A stretch of DNA of 64,000 bases from Hybos culiciformis (taxonomy: Eukaryota > Arthropoda > Insecta > Diptera > Hybotidae). The notes under the pieces are model-generated. The model did no database searches. It was given only the letters and a program-made list of their open reading frames with translations, and had not been told where the DNA came from. Position numbers and translations under genes: made by a program. The stretch is taken from NCBI GenBank assembly GCA_964007475.1, contig OZ023274.1, positions 84,959,936-85,023,935 of the forward strand. The letters are read 5' to 3'. Within the stretch, counting starts at the first letter, position 1. Every line of letters begins with the position of its first letter. Below are positions 9,843-20,373 of the stretch, piece by piece.

Positions 9843-10925
9843 CAGGGCCGGCTCAAGACTAAATAGCGCCCTAGGCAAACTTTTTAATGGAGCCCCTAAA
9901 TAGATTATGAAGTTAATAAACTTTTTTTTTACTTTCTAAATCTATCTATCTTGTACAAGCAGCTTACTTTTTTATGGAAATCGCGATATATAAAACAGAA
10001 GTTTTCTCTTTGTCTCTTTGTCTGTTCCGAATAGGCTCCTAAACTAACACCATGTCTTTGTTTCAGGTCGAGGGTCTTATAGGCTACTTTAAAATTTGAT
10101 TGGCCTTCTACCCAGAGACCTCTCCTGAGTGCGGACTTCAAAAGTTCGTCCGATTTTATTAAAATTTGGTACGTAAATAGAGAAAATGATTACTCACAAA
10201 TTTCGTAACAAAAAATTTATTGACCTCCTACCCAGGGACTCTCCTAAGGGAGAACTTCAAAAGTTTGTCCGATTTCATTCAAATTTGGTACATAAAACAC
10301 ACAAATTTCGTAACAAAAAATTAAACACAAATTTGGTATGTTTTCGAAACCTTTTTAAGGGAAGGATATCATTCGATTTCATATAATTTAATTCAATAAA
10401 TAGAAATGATAAATCTTAATTCCCTTTAGATATTTTCCCTAAATTTATAAAATAACTAGCTCCTATAATTGTACATCTATCTGACAACAAAAATTCCACT
10501 TAGAAATAAATAAATAAAAATCATTTGAAGTCCGTAGTTGAGCACGGGTTGACGGCTATATTATATAAATGTTAAAGGTAAAAAACGCCGAGCAGCAGTA
10601 AAACCACAGCAACGTGTGGCTGGGTACAGCTAGTATAATTGCTCATTATAATTATAATTTTTTATTCGAAATTCGTATACTATATGCTCAGAATATTAAA
10701 TTCCCAACTTTAGAAGACTGTTGTTTTATTTAACTATATTTCTGATAAAATAATTTACTAATATCAAATTAAACCCAACGTAGGTGTAAAAATAAATTTT
10801 CAATATTTTCACAATTTTTGGTATGTTAGTTGGAAGATTTAACTAAATTCAGCGCCCTATACAAAGGCAATTATTTCAGCTCCCCAGGCAAGGGCCTTGC
10901 TCGCCTGTAGCTTGAGCCGGCCCTG
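9843..10925. mobile_element. hAT-type non-autonomous element with 8-bp TSD
   Basis: The terminal inverted repeats are perfect over 15 bp: CAGGGCCGGCTCAAG at 9843-9857 and its reverse complement at 10911-10925. They are flanked by a perfect 8-bp duplication CATATATA (9835-9842 and 10926-10933). CAGGG-type ends with 8-bp duplications are diagnostic of the hAT superfamily. No transposase frame is present. About 390 bp remain once the nested Helitron-like insert (9941-10633) is removed, so the element was a MITE before that insertion. Confidence 0.9.
9941..10633 (+). mobile_element. Helitron-like element nested in the hAT element
   Basis: The 3' end reads GGGTACAGCTAG followed by T. It is preceded by a short hairpin (CCACA 10604-10608, loop GCAACG, TGTGG 10615-10619) about 13 nt before the CTAG, as Helitrons have. 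The probable 5' end TCTATCTATC at 9941 follows an A, matching insertion between A and T. The next sequence (TATATAAAACAGAAG, then CTGTTCCGAATAGGCTCC) resembles Helitron 5' regions of insects. Inside, a segment with CAAATTTCGTAACAAAAAAT and a 'TCCGATTT..AAATTTGGTAC' block is duplicated. It has no Rep/helicase and is non-autonomous. The 3' end is firmer than the 5' end. Confidence 0.7.
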
Positions 10926-10933
10926 CATATATA

Positions 10934-11720
10934 TTTAAAAAAAGTGAACAAAAAAAGTTAGTCAAAAATCTTCTATGCCTTCCTGAGGTTTTAACGTTGT
11001 AGTCGTCCATTCCAAAATAATTGCGTAAGAGTGTTCAAACTCGTATTTATTATTTTAATTTATCAAGATATGATACCTTTTCGAAGTTAGTTCCAGAAAG
11101 TCATGTATTTTTTGCAACATTGTAAAACAGATATAAGTCTCTTTCGCTGCTTCTATACGCGAAGATAAAAAAAAATGAGGACAAGTTAATTTAAAAAAAA
11201 AAACTACATGAGCCTTTTTCGAAAAACTAAATAGTTTTTGCTAAATAGTTTACTAGTTTACTAGATTACTAGTGCAAGTGATTTCTAGTTCAAACTAAAC
11301 TACCAATCCGACCTCTGAGACATCAGGTAATTCACGATGACATACACATTAAAATGCCTAAATAAATTAAATAATCATAAACATTTTTGGTGATGCTTAC
11401 ACTGTACAGAAATTTGTTCGAAACCAAGTCTCCAGACTTTTCGTTACATATATTTAATTTATTTATGATTAAAAAATCTTTATGTAACTAAAATGAATAT
11501 CTTTACCTGCGTAAAACATTTTTCAAAATTCAAATTTAATTAAATTACATAACCAATTGGGAGCAAAGAACCGTTGGGAGGAAAGAATAGATAAAATCAG
11601 TTAAAAATAATTCGTTTAATTGAAATAATAATAAGGTTTTTATCTTAAAACTTAAATATTGGGTTTAATTTATAATTTCACTTATTTAATTCAATTTTAA
11701 TCAAACTTATTTTTTTTTAT
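10934..11720. other. AT-rich intergenic region, nothing recognised
   Basis: The first 400 bp (about 10960-11340) are moderately GC-richer, with no frame longer than 60 codons and no terminal repeats. The rest is AT-rich. I see no gene or bounded element. Confidence 0.5.
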
Positions 11721-12147
11721 TTTACCTGCCATTTACACAGGATGTTTTCGAAGATTAAAATTAAGATTTTTTTTGAATGTATTTTCGTAAAAATTTCCGA
11801 AATAATTTTCACTGTCCAGATTAAAATCTAGATTTTAATCTGAATTTTTGTTAATAAAACTATTTAAATTTTGATTTTAATTTTAAATTTATAAATCAAA
11901 AAAATAAAATAAAGCAAAAAAATTTTTTTCGTTTTAAGTTTTTCATTATTTATTTTTTTATCTTTGATATTTCTATTTTAAATTTTTTTTTTTCCATTTT
12001 ATTTTTTTTGACAGAAAATAATTAATATTTTAAGCAAGATTTTTAGTCCAGAATAAAATCAAGATTTTTTCGTTTTATACAACTTTTACACACACAGTCA
12101 AAAAAAATCTTAATCTTCGAAAACATCCTGTGTAAATGGCAAGTAAA
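11721..12147. mobile_element. MITE with 38-bp terminal inverted repeats
   Basis: Positions 11721-11758 (starting TTTACCTGCCATTTACACAG) and 12110-12147 are inverted copies with one mismatch in 38 bp. A further run, GATTTTTTTTGA, is shared inside. The interior is non-coding. It carries a perfect 26-bp palindrome at 11817-11842 (half-site CAGATTAAAATCT) and further GATTTTTAGTCCAGAATAAA-like echoes near 12038. No target duplication is clear, so the superfamily is not assigned. Confidence 0.75.
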
Positions 12148-12464
12148 TGGCTAGTAAGATATAAGATTTTTTTTCGAGAATTCTTGAAATCTACATTTCT
12201 ATGTATTATAGGTATATATAATACTATTTTTGTGCCGAAAATAACCACTAGTATTTTTAAGCACACTGCAGTAATTCTTAATAAGGGGTCCGAAGGAAGT
12301 TTACCAGGTGGCCACCAAATTGTGTAAATATACTCTAGAAAAATATTTGTATTATATTTATGTTGAAATTCTTTGGTTTATTTAGAAAAACATCTTTATA
12401 GATTACAAATCTCTGGATGCAGGTCCTTACAACAATTTTAAAAATACTTACTAATTTATCATCA

Positions 12465-12617
12465 TTTGAAGAAGATACACTACTAGGATTAATAAATGAT
12501 TTAATCTGAAATCTATATTTTCAAACCAAAAATGTGCCACAATTTTGAGTATATATTCGTACAGAATATCCTCTCATATTTTCCGCAGCAATGCAAAATT
12601 TGCCACCATGCGGATAG
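12465..12617 (+). pseudogene. hAT transposase C-terminal fossil
   Basis: One frame reads FEEDTLLGLINDLI, stop, NLYFQTKNVPQF, stop, VYIRTEYPLIFSAAMQNLPP, stop. The pattern 'LIxLINDxxLKLxF..FWxxxxxEYPxxSxxAxxxLLPF' belongs to the C-terminal dimerisation region of ZBED5/Buster/Charlie-type hAT transposases. The stop before VYI falls exactly where that family has Trp (TGG changed to TGA). No upstream catalytic part was found nearby. The terminal repeat at 12869-12892 is probably the 3' end of the same element. Confidence 0.65.
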
Positions 12618-12868
12618 CATTACAAACTGTAGAATCAAGAATTTAGAATTTATAAATTAGTTCAAGATATTCAGCAACAGAAATCTCATTGAATTATTTT
12701 TTATTATTATTACTTTTACATTTTATTTTATTTTTTGTTGTAAATGAATAAATTTATAAGTTTAATGTTATTGAAATATATAATAATATATAAAAGATAC
12801 TTTAACAAATATTAATTATTATTAAAATAGGGGGGCCTGAAAAAAATATGAAAAAATTGGTCGTCCAT

Positions 12869-12892
12869 GAGTATAAAAAAGTTAAGAACCAC
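12869..12892 (+). mobile_element. Charlie-like hAT 3' terminal repeat
   Basis: The block ends AAGTTAAGAACCACTG, the reverse complement of a CAGTGGTTCTTAACTT terminus typical of Charlie-type hAT elements. It follows a GGGGGGCCTGAA block and lies 250 bp past the hAT transposase fossil. A weak left-end candidate (CAGTAATTCTTAAT at about 12269) has no matching 8-bp target duplication. Confidence 0.55.
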
Positions 12893-15800
12893 TGCATTAT
12901 CATATTTTGTACTTTACAATACTTGTACTTTATAATACTATTCAGAAGTCATGTTTTGTTAAAAAATTTCATAAATTATTAATAAATAACTCATTTATTA
13001 CAAAAAATGTAAAAATTTTCAATCACAAAATGACTGATACCAATTGTGTGCTGTATGTATAATATGGAAAAATTTAATTTGCAAAAGTATCCATTTTATA
13101 TAATTATTACTTATGATTTTTGAATCAATTTCAAAAATCTTTTTATAAACCCAAAATCTAAACTTTCTTAAAAACTGTATACAATGTTAGAATATGATTA
13201 ATATCCATTCTATATATAAGTATCATCTATGATTTTTGAATAAATTATAAAATATTTCTATAATAGAAACTCTATACCTAGGTAGACTAAATTCATAAAG
13301 ATGGATTTACATTTTGTTTTTAATTGTATTTTGACGTTAATATTTTTGTGTGTCATTGCATAAAAAGTGACATATAAATTTACTAACATTTTCTTAATTC
13401 TAAAATTCCCTCAATGAATTTAAAAGTTTACCTCCATACTAATGAATTTGATTTCTTTGGCAGTGTTGCATAAAATTTATGAAAATTTCTCACAGCAAAA
13501 TAAAAAACAAAAAAAATAATTTAACTTAAACTCTCTAAATTAAAATTGAATTGCGTTTTCGTACCCTATTTTTGTAGTTGAATTACTTCAAGCTTAGAGT
13601 CGATATATAAATTGAAAAAACGTGAAAAAAATCAGTAATTTTTGTCTTTTTCGAATGAATCTGTTTTTTTTATAACAGAAATTAATTTGGATATGAGTTA
13701 TGTAGGTATTTTAAACATTTAAATAAAAGTAATTGACAGCTATTAGTACAAAAAGATTAAAAATGTTTCTTAGCCGTTGACCCGAGATTTGAACTAAGGT
13801 TGACATCTAGCTTTAAAAAAATATCATGCAATATTGAACATTGTAGTTTGTTACATAAAAAAAACAGTTTTCCTTCTCGTCTTCCTTCTCTAAAATATTT
13901 TTAACTCCAATCTGATAGTACTCAATAAGGGACAACTAATGAATTTTGACAAATTATATATTAAATAAACGTTTTCATAACATTCCATTGATATTATTTT
14001 TAAAAAACAGTGAAGGGAAAAATTACTCTTGATTCGTAACAAAATCAAGAATATCACCAGTAAAATTACTATTTTTTTAATGTTCTTTTAACAGATATAT
14101 CTATTTTATAACAAAAAAAAAAATACAATTTTACCACGAAAATATTTTAGTTGTGTTTAAAAGATCTCTTTAATAAAATACCATCACACTGAATTTTTGA
14201 ATAATTTTTTAAGTCTCTCACCTGTTACATACAGGTAAATTTGGTTTTTGCCTGTGCAGGTAAGTTAAATAAAAATGGGGGAAATTTTTATAAAATATGT
14301 TTCTCAATTAAATTTATATGGATGACTTGTTGCTCATACCAGTTTTAAGAAAATTAATTTGTTACAAAGCTAAAATTGAAGTAACATGTTTTTTAAACTT
14401 CCTTTTTCAACAAATTTTAATTTATCAAAAATACACCCTCATATAGATTATTTACCAACTCATTTCATTAAAAAATAATTAAATTAATAGACTGAAAAAC
14501 TAAATTTTGTAGATACCTTATTTAGAAAAACTATGATTGTTGTGAAAATATGTGTTATCGTTATTTTAACTAACATGTAAAAAAAATCTAATGAAAATTA
14601 AAAATATAAAAATAATGTTAATAAAATGTTTTATAATTTCTCTAATTATATTTTTAGTAGTACATACACCTTCTATCTACAGACTATTATTATTTTGTTT
14701 ACAACATTAGAACTCAACAGTCAGAACAGACACACAATAATTTGTTTTGCCATAATACAATAGCTGTCTTCACTTTCTTTCTCATATTTCATAATTTTCA
14801 TATGCATTATATTGTTGTTTTTTGACAAGATGACGGCTAATATTAATTCATGTTTTTACAGCTAATTTTATAAAAAAAAAAAAAAATCAAAGAAATAGGC
14901 TAGATGCTTCAATTTCGAGTGCTTTATTTCACTCTTAAGATAGGATTAAACATTTTACAAACAATGATTAAGTGAAATCATCAGATTGGGAGCCAAGTCA
15001 TGCTTTAATAAAAAGAAAAATGTTAAAAAACAACTGTGTTTGTTTTTTATTAATTTATTGCACCTAAAAATGCTAATTTGCTTTAGAATACTTTATTAAG
15101 AACAGAAAAAATGATATGTAGTAAAAATAACTATAAAAAAAGCACATTTTTTAAATTTGAATGATACTTTACTTCTATTATATTATATCACTTATTTACA
15201 ATTATATATCTGGATGTTAAAAAGAAACCTAAACATTTATTATAACTGGCGTTTATTACGTTGCTATTTAAAAAAAAAACTAATGGTTATTAAACTTTGA
15301 TAATATAAAGTGTTGTTGTTGAAAAATAATTTTTTTTTCTTTTTACCTTATGTTACAACATATATATGTATAATATAGAAACAACACACATTTGAGGTAA
15401 AAAGCAATATCAGTTATGATTGTATTTTTTGATCAATACAAAAATAAAAAATAACTTATAAATATATATTTTTTTTAGATATTTACTGCGAGGTTTCTTT
15501 TTTATTTTTTTTTTTTATTTTAAAATAATAAAAATTACCTCAAAAAATTCAGTCATCATTTTAATATCTTCCCGAAAATACGTACGTATATAAAAGTTAA
15601 AAATTTATATTTAAATAGTAATAAAAAAAAAAAACTAAAAACTAAAAACTAATTAAATTGTAATTAAAAATAAAATAAAATTTAATATTTTTAAATGCTT
15701 AGAAATTTATATAAAACAAAAAAAAATTTAATATCAGTCGGGGACTCGTGTAATTATAATTCAATTACAAAAAAAATATTTTATTAATAAATTTTATTAA

Positions 15801-18800
15801 CTTAATTTTTTTTTTTATTTTCAACACACAGATAAAAACATATAGACAATTTTTTATTATTTTTTTATTAAAATAAATTTTTTTTTTTTTAGCTTTTTTG
15901 TTTTAATTTTTTTCTTTTAATGTAAAACGTAGGTATATATCTATCTATCTTTTAAATAAATATAAAATAAAATAAAAAAAAAAGGTTTTTTTTTTCTATT
16001 TAATTAAAAAAATAAATATTTTTAACATATTAATTAAAAAAATTACTAGAAAAAAAAAAAAAAACTCAAATAAATAATTAAAAAAAAAAAATTGAATAAA
16101 CATTAATATTATTATAAATATCTGACAATGTTATACACCTGTTGAAATGTCAAAAAAAAGTGTATATTTATATTACAAGTACCTACCTAAATAAAAAGTC
16201 AATATAAAAATCAAATTAAAAGTCATAAAATAAATATTTGAAAATAAGAAAAAAAAAATAGTTAAAACATTTTTTGAAAGTGAAAAAACAAAAAAAAAAA
16301 AATGACATTGGTTGATTTTTAAAAAAAATTAGTTAAAAAGATAAACAAAATTTTTGGAAAAAGATATTTTCTTGTCACATAAACAAAACAAAAGTTTAAT
16401 TAGAATTTTTTTTTAAACTAATTTTGATACTCTTTTGTACAAAAAAGTTTGATTTTGATATCAAAAAAAAATTTTATTCAAATAAAAAAATAAAATACTC
16501 TGTGATTAAAAAAAATAATAATTAAATAGTTTATTATTTTGTATTTAATGAAAAATAATAAATTAAATAAAAATTATGTAAGTTTTGTTTATTTCTTGTT
16601 TTATTTTTTTTTTCTTGTTTATTTTAAATAAGATAATTTTTCATATTATTAAGAAATTTTCTTTTAAATAAAATAAATTTAAGGTTTTTTTTCGTTTTTT
16701 TTTTAGGTTGTTTTTAAATAAACACAAAATCGTAGTTATGTTTTTTTTTGTCGTGAGAACCTACGCGCATGAATGATTTATGAATTTTTCCAAAATATTT
16801 TATATATCTCCCTTTCAAGTTCTTTTCTAAACTCAATTTTATACTTTTTAGTGATCTTGAATTTTTAGATTTTTTTTTTTTTACACAAAATATTAAAAAA
16901 CTAAAAATTTATTTTTTATTATTTCAAAATTTTTCATGTTAATTTTTCTTATTTATTTAAAAAAAAAAAAAAAACTATATATGAAACATGAATTCAAAAA
17001 AATTAATAAATCAATGAAAACTTAAAATATACATTATAGGGTAATGAAATATTTGTGGGGTATATTTGCAACAGATACTCTGATTGTTGCTCTGTTAAAA
17101 TCCATAATGTACCTGAAGAAAATTTATTTATATTTTGTAGGAAAATTGTTATATTTTTAGTAAGTTTTAAGAAAGGTTGGTGATCTAATGTTCCGACATC
17201 TAGGTCATCGAATAATAATATGAGTATAAGTTTTACCAAAAACAAAGAATCACACCAAATGAGTTGATTATACCCAAAACTTTACGATCAATAAATCATT
17301 ACTGAAGATAATATTTAGAAGACTATTCAAGTTAGAAAAAAAAATTTGGAAGAGATTTTGCAACTGATACTGCAATTAAATAAGGTTTTAGAAAATTATA
17401 TACATTTTTCAAGATATTTATTAACCTGAATATTTTGCTGAACTAGCTTGTTGTTGAATTATTCACAAAGATTTACAAAAATTTGGGAAAAAAATATTCA
17501 ACAAAGTTTTTCTGAGGTTTCATAAAACTGACATTTTGAATGCAAACGGAATCCTGTTTTTATAATTATTCAAAAGGAGTTATATTTAGAAAAGTCTATA
17601 GTTTTTCCTTGAATATATGGCAGAAATATTTGTATTTATAATTCATCATTAAAATAATATTGTTAAATATTAATAATATTTATATATTGAAAACTAATAT
17701 TACATTTACCTTATAAAATTTTTCTTACTTGTATTATGTTGTATTTTTATACATATAATATTTATGTATATAACTTAAAAAAAATATTATTTACACAGTG
17801 AATACTTCAATCAAACCGGACATAGTTTTCTTGTTTTTATATATTTTTTTTTATTCAATTCTTCTTTAAAATTTCATTTATTTAAAAATTTTTACTTACT
17901 TTTTTCTTGCAAGTTTTCTGCCAAGCTTTGATTTCTCATTTTGAGAGAAGATTTTTTATTTTCAATTTTTTAACTTTAAAATTGACAACAAAATAAATGT
18001 CTTTAAAGTTGAATCGATTCATGAATGAGACAAAATTGTTAAAATTATTTTATTTTCATTAATTTTAATGAAAATTTGGATAATGTGAAATATTAAATGT
18101 ACAAAATTAATTTTTAGTGATTTAAATCTAACAATTTGGGATAATGATGTATTTGGAAATTCAAAATGTTGAAAAGTCGAATTCTGCCTTATGCATGTAC
18201 ATATAAGATGTAACAATTAAGATAATATAATAGGGAAATACTGAATACATATATCTAATCGGAATGTAACAAATGAAGAGAAAACAAAACAGATATTGGG
18301 TTGTGATATAAATATTCGAGACACCAACACTTCAAAATTTTGTAAAATATTATAAAAATAAAAAACTTATAAAATCAATAAATTGTGATAAAAAATGATA
18401 AAATCAATAAACAATTAGCGCCATGCACAATTGTAAACTTGTCGATTGACTTTATTAAGTTTTAAATTTAATTGGTTTTTATTACTGCTTAATGTTATAT
18501 AAATCATCCTACATACACACATATTAATGTTATTTAATTTGTAGTTACAATATTTTGCTACTTATTGGTCAGCTGACAAGTTTTAATTAAAAAATATACT
18601 AACATTATAATTAAGGATAGATAAATTTTACAATTTCGAGAAATTTGTTACATTCAAGAACTATGAACATCAAATATTTCATGCCTCTAACTGATTTCTA
18701 TAAAGTTAGTGAAAAAAAAAAAAAATTAATTATATATCAAAAATAAAAAATATACATAAAAAGAAGTAAAAAAAAAAAAATCTCGTTTTAAGCCATTAAA

Positions 18801-19769
18801 GTTTTTCTTGAGAAATCTAAAATATTTTTTTTTTGTATATTTTATTATTTTACTTAATATATATTTTTTTTTGTGAACTTTAATCAGTAGATATTTTATT
18901 CATACAAAAATCTTCACAAAAAAACTCTTGAAATTATAATTTTATTTTTTGTTTACATTTTAAATTAAAATTACATAGATATTATAATTTTATGTATAAA
19001 AATTTAATGGCAAGAAAGTTGCGAAAACCAATCAGAAATTTTGTTATTTTTTTTGATATAAATGAAGGATTTCAGTTTCGAAGTACTCCCTTTTAACATT
19101 TTATTTTAACATTTAAGTTTCTCTTCCCGGTAAATAAATATTTTTTTTTAAATTTACCATGACAATTAGCATACCATTAGATCTTATAAATTATTATTTC
19201 CACGGATGTGAATCTGAAACTCACAAATTCGATTTTTATTCCCAAAAATTAATCCTAATAAAAAAATGTTTGTAAAAACTTCTGTTTGTTGAAATCAAGA
19301 ACAGAAATCACTATTATGATGACTAAAAAATTATCGAACACAATAATAAAATAAAATTATCAACTTTATATGGAAGAAAACAACATTAACATTTCAATAA
19401 ATAATATACTAAAAGTTAAGAAGATATGAATAATTTTTTTTTTTAGTGATTTTGGAAATTCCAAACGAAAAAGTTTGTTTTCATGATTTTTTTTTCAATA
19501 CATAAATCTACCTGCTGTTTCCATTCTTTAATGTGAGAGAAAATTAATTCTTAAAATTGGAGAATAGAATTTTGTAACATACGACAATCAGGTTGTTTTT
19601 TAAATGATGAGATAATTTCTAAAATCAATCAAAATATTAACTGTCACTATATAAATTTATTTTAGATTCCAATCAAATTTATTTAGTTTGATTATTGTCT
19701 ATTGTGTTTTGCTAAACACTAAACTTAAATATCGCAGAATTTAGCTTCAATTTATAAGTTGTGGTTGTT
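12893..19769. other. Long AT-rich intergenic region without genes
   Basis: Almost 7 kb of A+T-dominated sequence. The interval 15.2-16.9 kb is especially rich in A and T homopolymers of 8-16 bp. All open frames are short and low-complexity. No RNA gene, terminal inverted repeat or transposase fragment was recognised, though distal regulatory sequence cannot be judged by eye. Confidence 0.5.
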
Positions 19770-20265
19770 ATGATTAGAGGGATAAAAAAGTCTCGCATAA
19801 AAACGATTTTAGGCGCCTAAAAAGTCCTGAAAAATTTGCGAAAATAGTCCTGTAAAAGTCTCTAAAATTCAAAAAAGTCTCTGAAAAGTCGCGCGAAAAA
19901 AAAACACACTTTTAAAGGATTTCGAAACCAATATTATTATTTTTCACGATTGCAAAATACAATACAGTGCTGTTTTAGATTCTCGAACAAAAAAGATCTT
20001 TTTCAGCATACAAAAATGTTTTGACAGACAAACGTTTGTCTGTCAAAGCATTTTTGTATGCTGAAAAAGATCTTTCAACATCAGCCGATGTTGTGAAACA
20101 ATACTTGAAAGCAGCCAGCTCGCTAGGTGAAAGATTCAAAACAAATTCTTGCGTTGTCGATGATTCAAACCAAATATTACCAAAAAATGGTCATTTTAGG
20201 CTCGCTAGGCCTAAAAAAGTCTCGATAAGCCAAAAACATCAAAAAAGGCAAAATGCCTAGGCACC
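19770..20265. mobile_element. Probable transposon relic with AAAAGTCTC words and an 84-bp palindrome
   Basis: A block less AT-rich than its surroundings. The word AAAAGTCTC or a close variant recurs at about 19787, 19855, 19873 and 20213. The motif TTTTAGGC..GCCTAAAAA occurs near both ends (19809-19826 and about 20194-20216). In the middle is the 84-bp palindrome. A 79-codon frame (20021-20260) starts inside the palindrome and contains LSTSADVVKQYLKAASSLGE. I recognise no family. Both edges are approximate, and the SINE at 20268 abuts the right side. Confidence 0.4.
19992..20075. repeat. 84-bp near-perfect palindrome
   Basis: The left arm 19992-20033 (starting AAAGATCTTTTTCAGCATAC) and right arm 20034-20075 are reverse complements with a single mismatched pair. 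There is no spacer; the centre is AACGTT. Such an arrangement can extrude a cruciform or give a 42-bp RNA hairpin if transcribed. It probably arose by an inverted duplication of part of the surrounding relic. Confidence 0.95.
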
Positions 20266-20267
20266 AT

Positions 20268-20373
20268 GTCGGCCGTCATGGTTTAGTGGTATTGCCATTA
20301 TCCTACGGCGTGTTCGGTCGTGGGTTCGATTCCCACCTCGGACTGGAATTTGTGTCAATTTTTCAATTTGTCT
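20268..20373 (+). mobile_element. tRNA-derived SINE, copy 2
   Basis: Starts GTCGGCCGTCATGG, with A box TGGTTTAGTGG and B box GGTTCGATTCC. It continues with the same body as copy 1 (GACTGGAATTTGTGTCAATT and on to TTTGTCT). After that the two copies diverge: here AAAATTAAAATT follows instead of the long T run. High similarity over 106 bp suggests recent activity. Like copy 1, it sits against an older transposon relic. Confidence 0.85.
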
